A stretch of DNA of 64,000 bases from Amaurobius ferox (Eukaryota; Arthropoda; Arachnida; Araneae; Amaurobiidae): positions 28,350,857-28,414,856 of the forward strand of contig OX578155.1 of assembly GCA_951213105.1 (NCBI GenBank), written 5' to 3'. Position 1 is the first letter of the stretch; each line of letters opens with the position of its first letter. Positions 11,840-21,345 of this stretch are shown here, in pieces. Made by a program: the position numbers and the translations under genes. The notes beneath the pieces were generated by a model. That model worked only from the letters and a program-made list of their open reading frames with translations. It was not told where the DNA came from and did no database searches.

Positions 11840-13540
11840 AAATTATTTGCATCTGAAATGAGCTAGAAAGCAGTTTCACAAGCAGAAATGGTTTAGTTGT
11901 GCATAAGATTGTGTGTACAAGGGAGAAACTATTTGCACATGAAATGTGCCAGAAAGCATTTTAATACAAAGGTGATCTATATAAGCATCAAATTTTGCAC
12001 ACAGGTTAGAAATCATTTGCATGTAAAATGTGCTGGAAAGCATTTTCACACACAAAAAAAATATTTGTTCGCAAATTTGTACATACCGGTGGAAAACTAT
12101 TTACACATGATATGTGCCAGAAAGCATTTTCACAGAAAAGTACTTTAGCTATACATAAACTTCTGCACACAGGTGGAAAACCATTTGCATATGAAGTGTG
12201 CCTGAAAGCATTTTTACAGAAAAGTCAATTAGCTATGCACAAAACTCTGCCCACAGGTGAGAAACTACTTGCATGTAAAATGTGATAGAAATCATTTTCA
12301 AACAAAGGTGATCTAAAGTATAATATTTTTACCGACATAAGGGAACATTTACATGTGTTTTGTGTCAGAAAGCATTTTCTCTTAAAAATATTTTTGATAA
12401 GAACAAACTTGTTCAAACAGGTGAAAAACCATTTGCATGTGAAATGTACCAGAAAATATTTTCTCGAAAAGTGCTTTAAATGTACATGTGTTGTGTGCAC
12501 TCAACCAAGAAATCATTTGTATGTGAACTGTTACAGAATGTATTTACACGAAACAGTAATTGAAATCAACACAAATTTATGCACACGTGTAAGAAATAAT
12601 TGCATGTGCATTTTGTCAGAAAGCATTTACAGAAAATGTTATTTAGTTAAACACATGTCATTTAGTTAAACACATGTTATTTAGTTAAACGCATTGCATG
12701 TCAAGTGTGCCATAAATAATTTTCACACAAAAGCAACTTGGTTAAACACAACACAGGTGAGAAATTGTTTGCTTGTGAAATCTGCCAGAAAACATTTTCA
12801 CATAAAAGTGGTTTATACGCAAATTTAGGCATACAGATGTGAAACCATTTGCATGTGCAATGTGCCAGAAAATATTTTTACAAATATATGATCTAAATAA
12901 GCATAAATTTTTCACAAAGGGGAGAAAAGCATTTGGATGTGAAATGTGCCGGTTTGCATTTTCTCAAAAAACTAGTTTTGATATGCACAAACTTGGGCTC
13001 ATAGGTTATAAATCATTTGAATGTGACATGTGCCAGAAAGCATTTTCAAATAAAAGTAATTTATTCGAACACAAGCATGTGTACACAGGTTAATCACCAT
13101 TTCTACGTGAAATGGACCATAAATCTTATTCAATAAAAATTTATTTAGATATGCACAAATTTGTGCATGCAGATGAGAAACGATTTGCATGTATTATGTT
13201 CCAAAAAGCATTTTCAAATAAAAGTAATTTAGTTGAACACAAATGTAGACACACATGTGAGAAACTGTTCGCATGTTGAAGACCCAGACCGTCCGACTCG
13301 TCCTGAGGACTTAGAGTAACTAGTTGGACGGCCGGAAACTGTTCGCATGTGAAATGTGCCAGAAAGCATTTTCACTAAAATGTGATTTATTCAGGTTCTG
13401 TGCTCCTGTACCAATTTTACTTATCTGCAAGAAACTGCTTCAAAAACTGCATTTTCAGCTTAATTTGTGCCGCAGAGCATCAATTTTAAGATCAGCTGTA
13501 AAAAATCATGAAAATTGTACAAAAAAAGAAAAATCGTGAA
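11840..13540 (+). pseudogene. Decayed 3' fingers of array A
   Basis: After the TAG at 11837-11839 finger sequence continues with stops and frameshifts. Readable pieces include MCQKAFSQKSTLAIHK (about 12112-12160) and a three-finger piece at 12839-13093 with CAMCQKIF, CEMCRFAF and CDMCQKAF that ends at a TAA. The same broken fingers occur in the other copy (31325-32823), so the decay predates the duplication. One finger near 13260-13350 is split by a 58-bp retroposon in this copy only. After 13540 the sequence is AT-rich without fingers. Confidence 0.75.
13277..13334 (-). mobile_element. 58-bp solo SINE-tail retroposon
   Basis: The insertion is flanked by perfect 16-bp repeats GAAACTGTTCGCATGT (13261-13276 and 13335-13350). 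The other duplication copy has that 16-mer once and no insert (32739-32754), so this is a clean insertion after the duplication. On the minus strand it reads CGGCCGTCC at the 5' end and GGACGGTCTGGGTCTTCA at the 3' end. The arms GGCCGTCC and GGACGGTC pair, and an inner GTCC/GGAC hairpin sits between them. It resembles the last 60 nt of the window's SINEs without head or body. Confidence 0.85.
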
Positions 13541-14013
13541 TAAATAAAATAATTAAAATGTAAAATCAGAATCATAAGATTTTAATGATTTTTGACAAAC
13601 AGAATTATTGTTAATGCTTTAAGCACATTCCGGTTGTTCAGCTGGATGTTTATGAAATACCTTGTTTTCAGCAGCTTTTTCTTCTGTTCCACTTTGCAAT
13701 TTTTAGGTCTGCTATAGTTGGCTATGAAAATAATTTGCAAAATCAAATGGGTTAGGATATAATATGTTTCCTAGTTCATATGTGTGAACGATATGAAACT
13801 GAAATTTCAATTTAAAAGGATTTTTGTCTCATGAATTAGCATGATGTGTCACAAACTTTTCAGTTATAAAGTGGAGGGGGTGCAGAAAAATATATTTTTA
13901 AACTATTAGCAAGATATATGTAAGTAACACTTGTTTAAAATTTTTGCGTCTGGTTCAAAAGTATCTTATCGTAAACATCGTAGTTACAGTAACATGAGTT
14001 CTGAAAACAAATA

Positions 14014-14052
14014 CACTTATTTAAATACAATATGTATATTTTTACATAAGTG
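14014..14052. repeat. 39-bp micro-inverted segment
   Basis: The segment begins CACTTAT and ends ATAAGTG (7-bp inverted ends). Compared with copy B (33421-33459) the interior is its reverse complement, with one mismatch in 39, while both flanks stay collinear. One copy has therefore flipped. Confidence 0.85.
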
Positions 14053-14355
14053 TTGATTGGGTCGACAGTTGACACTCTTTCTCGGTCCCGGCCATTATGG
14101 TATAAACACCTTTTGTCCCAATAATAAATATTTATGCTTTCTGCTTTATTAGAAGTTTTAACAGGTTGTGCCTCATTTCTTTTAGAAATTTTTAGGTTGA
14201 ACTTGGTTTGAGTTAAAAAATTTGGAGTGCATTAAAGATGTTCAAATTCTTATATGAAGAACTGTTAAATTAACCACTTCAAATACATTGTCTCTGGAGA
14301 TTTCTTTCAGAAGGGGAGTAAAAACAAAAGGTTTGTTTTACATTGCTGTTCCTGT

Positions 14356-14742
14356 TATTGATGTTGAGACCCAGACCGTCCGACCTACCAGAAAGGTGTA
14401 AGGTAACTGTTTGGACAGCTGGGAAGTGCCACCCAATTTAGACCAGAACCCAGTGGGGGAGGCATCCACAGGGACCGTACCCTCCTTCCCCTACCACCAA
14501 CCTCTCGGAAGGACTTACTGACCAACATGTTTAACGTGATCATGCTCCGCATGAACACGGTGGCAGTTGTGGCAGTTTGCAAATCCAGCTTGCAAACCAC
14601 CGGGCTACCACGCCCGAAATGTGCCAACAGCATGCGGTGTTTCCAGGTGGTTACCCACCTAAGTACTAACCGCTCCGATGCTGCTTGACTTCAGTGATCT
14701 AACGAGAACCGGTGCTTTCAGCATGGTAGGACCGTTGGCCAG
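14356..14742 (-). mobile_element. 5S-rRNA-headed chimeric SINE
   Basis: It is flanked by 14-bp target duplications ATTGCTGTTCCTGT (14342-14355 and 14743-14756). Read on the minus strand it starts with about 120 nt resembling 5S rRNA: GGCCAACGGTCCTACCATGC, then GGTTCTCGTTAGATCACTGA, then GGTTAGTACTTAGGTGGG. A short tRNA-SINE remnant follows (GGGCGTGGTAGCCCGG), then the common SINE body (GATCACGTTAAACATG, CCTCCCCCACTGGG, CTAAATTGGGTGGCAC) and the hairpin tail ending GGTCTGGGTCTCAAC. It is shared with copy B, so it inserted before the segmental duplication. It is non-coding and would depend on a LINE for movement. Confidence 0.85.
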
Positions 14743-14756
14743 ATTGCTGTTCCTGT

Positions 14757-16546
14757 GACATACCTTATATTTTCATATCCATATGGACAAAAATTAAACT
14801 TTTAAATGCAAAGTTTAAGCATGATGCATTTGCGTTATTCTAATCTAATTTCATTATTTAATAGCTCATATCAATTTATCATAGTATATGCTAAATTTGG
14901 TAGGAATCGGAAAAAAATCAAAAGGTAAAAAAGTACATAATCTTGTTCAAGGTATATCATATGGAGAATAAATTGTCTTTCTTTCCAGAATTTTTTTAAG
15001 TTGTGTGGTATACATCCAACATAGTCATCGAAGTTTTCCTACTAAATCATATATTTATTTCTCTTTTACGGGTAAAGTAAAACATTTCCATTCCATATAA
15101 CTAGAGATGTGCTACACAGATTCCATACCATAGATTTGCTTCGATTCACCTTCCCTGAGAATCCACCATCTCTAGTTAAATTATTCTGTAAAAATTCAAT
15201 GAAACATCCCCCAACACCAAGAAAAAAATATCGCCATCAAGCAAATGTATTGAATATGATGAAGACTGACCTGATGGATTTCTAATGAAGATTACACCTA
15301 ATTTATAGGGAGAAAATGTTACCCTTTTTTAAATTGGTGTGTATGATATTTAAATTTTTGAGGCATTTAAAAAAAATTGATTTAAAGTGGTTAAAGATAT
15401 CAAAAAACAAAAAAAAAATAAAAAAAAATCACCCTGATAGCAGAAATCAACCATTGCTCCTTGAGGTATGTGTTTTGTACACTTTCATTCTTTTAGGAAA
15501 AAATTCGGAGCAAGCGTCCCCTCTACAAATTCTGCAATTTTCCATTGCATATTTTCATTGTAGACTATTAAACAGATTTCTTCTTTCTTTTAGTAGAAAA
15601 TTTGCAGCTAACATCTATATTTTTGGTGACTTTTCATTGCATTTTAGGAGGGGGCGGGGGGCATCTATAAATTCTTCAGTACTATTGTATATATCAATAC
15701 TGCAGATTAAAACACCATGTTTGGAATGTGTCAATGAGGTAGAAATGAAAATCTTTGGTTAAAAAAATGAATACAACAAATATAATGTATATAATTTTGT
15801 TCTACATACATGATCTTGCTTCGAAAAAAAAATTGTAACATCCTAAGATTTCACAGGCTAAATAGTAATGTGGTTGGACTTCGTCAGCACGTAAAGAGAA
15901 TCTTCCCAAATCAGTTTTTTTTTGTATTTTTGAAAAATTAGAAGAAGAGCAATATTGTTTACACATTCATAGAATAGCTTACTTAGCAGAATTTGGTTTC
16001 AATTGGTCGAATGGTTTTGGAGAAAAACTGATACTAAAATTTCATCGTGAAAACTGCACACAATGCCAGAAAGATTTAAACACAAAATTTGGACATTCTT
16101 TTTACAAGCATATAAAAGGCTATCCTTATACAAAATTGAAACAAATTACTCTACGTCGCTTGGGTCCTAAATAAGCACTCACAGCTTATATAATATAAAT
16201 AACGTCACTCACTTAAACAGACTTTCGTTTAAAATGAAACAAAAGAAATTAAAGAACTTGTTTTCCCGATGAATTCTGAAAATTGTACAATGTAATATGA
16301 CAAGAGAATGTTTGCTCAAAATCTCCTGTTCTCCACAATTAAAAATAATAAAATTAAGCCGGGAATCTAGAGTTTAAGAAAATATTATAAACGTGCCCTC
16401 ATCTATTCTTTCCTCTATTACATGAAACAAAACAGAAAGAGTCGAAAGAAAGGATTTTGAATAATTCCGCCCCTTCCTTCAATACATTTAAGACTGTTTT
16501 TTCTCTTTATCTCTTTCAAGACTAGAGTTTGTGACACCATTTGCAG
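14757..16546. other. Non-coding DNA shared by both duplication copies
   Basis: Collinear with 34168-35946. No gene is seen. A 148-codon frame at 15316-15762 looks like AT-rich translation and its start codon is ATT in the other copy, so it is not treated as coding. Oligo-A and oligo-T tracts differ in length between copies. Confidence 0.6.
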
Positions 16547-16610
16547 AGAGACTCCGGCCGCCCAAATTGCTGCTCTCAGTCTTCGGATGAGTCGGTCGGC
16601 CTGGGCTTTC
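16547..16610 (+). mobile_element. 64-bp solo SINE-tail retroposon
   Basis: It lies between 14-bp repeats GACACCATTTGCAG (16533-16546 and 16611-16624). Copy B has a single ACACCATTTGCAGA at 35947-35960 with no insert. The element carries CCGGCCGCCC near its start and GGTCGGCCTGGGCTTTC at its end. The arms GGCCGCCC and GGTCGGCC pair in 7 of 8 positions, with an inner GTC-TTCG-GAT hairpin and a GCTC/GAGT stem. Confidence 0.85.
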
Positions 16611-17119
16611 GACACCATTTGCAGAAACTGGTGTTTATTTTGACTTGGTCAGAATGGAAGTGGAAGGAAAATGTTGTTTGTGTTGGGGATCTTCTAGGGT
16701 TTTAATGAGTTGACATATTATTTCTTGACATATAGTTTAACTTATTATTTATTTTAAAATCTTAAGATAAATAGCTAGTAAAGGTACTTTTACCAGCTGT
16801 AATTTTGCTCACAGTTCTCCAAACTTTCATATGATCTTATTTTATTTTTGATAGTTTGGAGTTATTTGAAAGTTTATTTGGTTGTTTGAAATTTGAAACT
16901 TTGAAATTTTGTTATTGAAATTTACTGCAGCGGTGCTGACTGGACAGATTCCATCAAAACCCCTGAAAGGAGCCAATATGGCCTCTGTATAAAATCACTG
17001 AATTTTTTATTTCATGAAAAGTGGAGTGTTTTTATGCATCCCACGGGATGTGTATATCAAAATATTATGTATCTATTTTCATTTTTTAGAGTTATTTCAC
17101 TTGGACGGTCTGGATCTCA

Positions 17120-17322
17120 ACATGTTATAATGCCCGACCACTCAATTTGCTGATCATGCCTTAGGGCGAGTCGATTGGTCTGGGTTTTCGACATATTACA
17201 ACGCGCCTCCCCCGCTGGGTTCCAGTCAAAATTGGGTGGCATTTCCTGGCCGTCCAAACAGTTACCTTACACCTTTCAGATAGGTCCGACGGTCTGGCTC
17301 TTAACAGTAACATATTCCAACG
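17120..17322 (+). mobile_element. Chain of a tail element and a truncated SINE sharing one target repeat
   Basis: Three versions of one target sequence occur: ACATGTTATAATG (17120-17132), ACATATTACAACG (17191-17203) and ACATATTCCAACG (17310-17322). Between the first two is a 58-bp tail element (17133-17190; GACCACTC pairs with GATTGGTC in 7 of 8). Between the last two is a 5'-truncated SINE (17204-17309) that starts in the body at CCTCCCCC and ends in the SINE tail. Immediately upstream (17100-17119) is a 20-nt remnant of another tail. The segmental duplication breaks inside the first element. Confidence 0.75.
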
Positions 17323-18120
17323 TGTTGGTGATATCACATAATTTGATATCTCTGCTCTATAATGCTAGTTAACTGAGTCAGTTTTGCAATTTCCCTATTC
17401 TACTGTAATAACTACATTAAAATGAAAATAAATTAATGACATTTTACAATTTTATTACAGTGGAACCCCGATTTTATGTTTCTCTGTGGAACTTATATTT
17501 AAATAAATCTGGGGTGAGATATTGCCGAATTAACAATATTCCGTTCAAATAGTACCCTAATTTGTCAGATTTATAGCTAAGTAATAGAAATAAATGGAGA
17601 GAAGAAATTTTCATATATATAAATTACTACTGTTGAATTGTTGGTCATAAAAATATAAAACTATTACACGACTATCTTCTCGTGAATGGAACAAACTAGA
17701 TGCACGAGATTGATGTTAACAAATATGTCGCATAACATAGTATGAAAAACGAACATATTTCATGATAGTTAATACTTTTTGTTTCAACTTTTTTGTAGTA
17801 TTCTGGATAAATCTTTTAGAAAAATATGCAATATCTTGAGAACAGGTTCATGCTAACTTTCTAAAGTTTAAATACGTTTTTAATAAAAAAATTATACAAG
17901 AAATGGTCATTTGCGTAACATTATTGAAAGTTTTTTTCTTAAATATATATATATATATATATTAATAATGATTTTTTCAAAATATCATTCGAAAATATGG
18001 GGTCTTTTGAACATTCAATAGCATTTAAAATCAGCAGACTTCTAGTATTCACTGATTCTGATATTTGTACCAAATTTCATTCAAAACACTCCTTTTGTTT
18101 GTGAGATATCACATCCATAG
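17323..18120. other. AT-rich intergenic DNA
   Basis: No gene seen. Contains a (TA)n tract at about 17943-17962. Confidence 0.5.
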
Positions 18121-18129
18121 ACTCATGGA

Positions 18130-18280
18130 TGCACACATATAAATGGAGAGGTGATCTCAAAAAAGTTAATTCGAATACAGAGATGTTTAAATGTGTTCTT
18201 CCGTCAAAATCTCAAATTCAAATTTTTGAATCTGTCAATACTTTTCCTATACATTATACTATATATATAGGGAAAGTAAT
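18130..18280 (-). repeat. Remnant of the hairpin-ended A/B repeat family
   Basis: The minus strand keeps the family signature of GAATTTGAGATTTTGACGG followed by a terminal stem (CTTTTCCTAT with ATAGGGAAAG, 18241-18276). It is only about 150 bp and too diverged to place in family A or B. 18281-18520 is AT-rich and featureless. Confidence 0.55.
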
Positions 18281-18522
18281 AAATATAAACATTGTTTGGT
18301 TTAAATGTATTTATAAATTTGCGTGTATAAAATTCACACTAAAATATTTCTGATTGCTGGAAAATCTTTTGCATTTTTATTGTAAAAAATTGATCAGAAC
18401 TCGAATATTAATAATTTCAGTTTTTGCAGCATTTAAAGAGGATGGAGGGAATTTATGCTATGTAACATTTTTACAGACAAAAAACACCGCTAAAATGCCT
18501 TTAAAATGGGGGAAAATTTAAC

Positions 18523-18654
18523 TTCGGACGTCCATTGTGCTGCTCATGTCTTCGGACAAGTCTGTCGTCCTGGGCTTTCGACACATCAGTCACTACCGGC
18601 CATCCAAATAGATGCTCAAGTCCACTGGATGAGTCGGACAGTCTGGGTTTTCAA
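18523..18654 (+). mobile_element. Two tandem solo tail elements
   Basis: The first element (about 18523-18581) ends GTCGTCCTGGGCTTTCGA; its arms are GGACG and CGTCC and its inner hairpin is TGTC-TTCG-GACA. The second (about 18596-18654) begins CGGCCATCC and ends GTCTGGGTTTTCAA, with inner GTCC/GGAT. Each is followed by CACATCAG (18582-18589 and 18655-18662), the same target that follows the next SINE in the chain. Confidence 0.7.
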
Positions 18655-18669
18655 CACATCAGTCCACTC

Positions 18670-19054
18670 GCCAACGGCCCTACCATGCTGAAAACACTGG
18701 TTCTCGTTAGATCACTGAAGTCAAGCAGCATTGGGCGCGGTTAGTACTTGGGTGGCTGAGCACCTGGGAACACCGTGTGCTATTAGCACATTTCGGGCGC
18801 GGTAGTCCGGGGTTTGCACGCTGGATTTGCACGCTGCCACAACTGCAGCCGTGTTGATGCGGAGTATGATCACGTTAAACATGTGGGTCCGTAAGTCCTT
18901 CTGAGAGGTTAGTGGTAGGGGAAGGAGGGTATGGCCCCTGTGAATGCCTCCCCCACTGGGTTCCGGTCTAAATTGGGTGGCACTTCCCGACCGTCCAAAC
19001 AGTTACCTTACACCTTTCTGTTAGGTCGGACGGTATGGGTCTCAGCAACAACAG
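18670..19054 (+). mobile_element. Full-length 5S-rRNA-headed chimeric SINE
   Basis: This is the best plus-strand copy. It begins exactly at GCCAACGGCCCTACCATGC, corresponding to the first base of mature 5S rRNA, and stays 5S-like for about 120 nt, including the internal promoter region (AAGCAGCAT, GGTTAGTACTTGGGTGG). From about 18796 there is a tRNA-SINE remnant (GGGCGCGGTAG) that has lost the B box. The common body follows (18850-18985), then the hairpin tail (GACCGTCC pairing with GGACGGTA) and CAACAACAG. Target duplications are CACATCAGTCCACTC (18655-18669) and CACATCAGCCACTC (19055-19068), differing by one base. Length 385 bp. Confidence 0.9.
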
Positions 19055-19062
19055 CACATCAG

Positions 19063-19121
19063 CCACTCATCCTGTTGCTCATACCCTAGGGTGAGTCGGG
19101 TGACCTGGGTCTTCAACACGT
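19063..19121 (+). mobile_element. Solo tail element at the end of the 18.5-kb chain
   Basis: It ends GACCTGGGTCTTCAACA. The inner hairpin ACCC-TA-GGGT is flanked by GCTC and GAGT, the same layout as other tail elements. The outer stem is poor here. It overlaps the 3' target repeat of the 5S SINE, so its exact 5' end is uncertain. Confidence 0.6.
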
Positions 19122-20590
19122 GACAAAGATATACCAAATGAAAAAATATGCAGAAGGATCTGAAAAAATGCCAGATTTTGCAGAATTTCTCATAAAAATG
19201 GCAATATGGCAACCCAATTACTTGTTGCTTACAAAACAGGTCAATTAAAGAACTGCATGTTAGTCAAGTAAGAATCGTGTGCATTTTGTTTCAGTTCCAT
19301 TTTCAATGGAATTTCTCGAGACGTGGGTGAACAAAGGGAGATTTGTCACCCCTGAAAATTCTAATTGGACTGATGCCTAGAGAAAATAAGAAATGTGTTG
19401 GCATTGCACCAGACAAGGTAAAAATATTTTGTTTATTTATGCAAAATATTTTATGCATTTATTTCAGGTAATATATATATAATTGAAATAAGAATTACTT
19501 GATCGTAAGTTATTTGGGTAGACACTGTCTCCCCTGACACTTCGCCACTGCATGTGCGCATAGGAGAAAAACTATTTTCTTATGAAATTTGCATTAACAC
19601 TAAATGTACCGATACTCAATATATACCTATTAGTACTATAACCGGTCAAATGGCAGGATTTCAGATGAAAACTTTTATTTTTTCTGATGAATGCAGGTAA
19701 TAATGATTTTAGTAAGGAAATGTTAAACAAAGTAACTTTAAGGTAATAGACTCTATTTGGTTCCTAAACCTCGATTTGCTTCTTCTATTGTGCATGTTCT
19801 TATATGTTTCATAATATGGTGGTCAATTATCAATGAAAATGCAGTCTTCACTTTACCCTTTATAATATTATGTTGTGCATATTCCATTGGACATGATTCT
19901 TCCCTGAAAATGTTATGAAGTGTTTCTCTCCCATATGTAGCACTTATTTGCATTTCTAATGAAACAAAGCCATCAGTCGGAATTTAAAGCTTAATTTTTC
20001 ATTTTCATCTTCAGAACTTAGTGTCTAACAGATCATTATCATTTTTAAATAATGTATCTTCACTTTCTGAAAGTTCACCTTCATCAGTTTCCGAAAACTC
20101 TTCACTTATGTAAAATATATATCTAACTTGGTGGGTCTTGAATGTTTCGACATTTTTTCAGGGTAAAGTTTAGGAATGGAATAAGGCTGTAAAAACAAAA
20201 TATAAACTAACTAATATTACTTTTTTTTTTGTCACCTTTTTTTGCAACTTGAAATTTTAATCACTTTATTAAAATTTTAATACGCAATTATTTTAAATTG
20301 AATTTATTATGCAATAGTCCTTGCAGAAATGTACAGGAAACTGATGAATATATGTGGAATACATGTATATCACATTTTTTTACCCAGTAACCTTATAAGG
20401 CAATAAATTTTTCTCAAGAAAAGTTCAAATGAATGGTCATGGTAGATAACTGTAGACTATGTATCTTAATCATATAAACCTAAAAAGAAGAAAAATACAC
20501 ATTGAAAAATTGCTTGTATATAGAAAAGATCATGAAGTCAAGTGAGAAAAACGATAACGTTATATGCAAATTCTTTAATCAAAAGTTTAC
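19122..20590. other. Intergenic DNA
   Basis: AT-rich. Open frames on either strand are under 70 codons and have no recognisable motif. No RNA gene or mobile element was recognised. Confidence 0.5.
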
Positions 20591-20594
20591 AACC

Positions 20595-21345
20595 GGTCAT
20601 GATATGTTTAGTGTTATAAATGAATTTAGATGAACACGAACTTGTGGACACAAATGGGAAACCATTTGTATGTTAAATATGCCCAAAACATTTTCATTAA
20701 AAGTAATTTCATAAGCACAAATTGCACATATAGGTGAGAAACAATTTGTATGTGAAATGTGCCAGGAAGTATTTTTGCAAAGAGTCATTTAAATCAACAC
20801 AATTTTATGCTCACTGGTGAGAAACCAGTTATATGTGAAATATACCAGACAACATTTTTATGAAAATGTAGTTTAGATAAATACAAACTTACACACACAC
20901 GTGAGAAACCATTTCCATCTGAAATGTGCCAAGAAATACTTTCATTATAAAGTAATTTAGATAAACACAAACTTCTGCACACATTTGCGAAACCATTGCA
21001 TGTGAAATGTGCTAGAATGCTTTTTCACAAAAAGTAAATTAATTAAACACAAACATCTGGATACACGTGAGAAACTATTTTCATGAAAAATGTGCCAGGA
21101 AGCACTTTTATTGAAAAGTAATTTAGATAATAAGCAAGAACCTGTGCATTTAGTTGAGATACCATTTCAATGTGAAATGTACCAGAAAGCATTTTCACAA
21201 AATAATAATTTAGATGAAGAAGGACTTAAGCACATCAGACTGTGCATTGTGAAAATCATTTGTATGTGAAATATGCCAGAAAGCATTTTCACAAATAAGT
21301 GTTTTAAATGAACACGAACTTGTGCATGCAAGTGAAATAAATGTG
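20595..21345 (+). pseudogene. Third C2H2 zinc-finger array, fully decayed
   Basis: The plus strand repeats the finger template (GAGAAACCATTTG, TGTGAAATGTGCCAG, AAGCATTTTCA, AGTAATTT, CACAAAC) with a spacing of about 84 bp for eight or nine units. Nearly every unit has a frameshift or stop and no open frame spans two fingers. It belongs to the same family as the arrays at 10 kb and 30 kb but is much older and not part of their duplication. Confidence 0.75.

Larger units (their letters stand above)
8420..17171. repeat. Segmental duplication, copy A
   Basis: This block matches 28738-36506 in the same orientation and order: leader, zinc-finger array, broken fingers, a 5S-headed SINE, about 2.3 kb of non-coding DNA and the start of a short tail element. 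Copy A differs by a larger finger array, two short retroposon insertions (13277-13334 and 16547-16610), one 39-bp inversion and small indels. It starts at the end of the 6-kb transposon. The right limit is inside a 58-bp tail element, after GCGAGT. Confidence 0.9.

Noticed and set aside
9355..13540. CRISPR-like or satellite array with an 84-bp period
   Set aside because: The period is explained by 28-residue C2H2 fingers.
15316..15762. 148-codon plus-strand frame
   Set aside because: AT-rich, no motif, and the start codon and frame are lost in the duplicate copy.
18670..18790. Functional 5S rRNA gene
   Set aside because: The 5S-like part is diverged, continues straight into SINE sequence, lacks a terminator at its end and is flanked by target repeats with the SINE.
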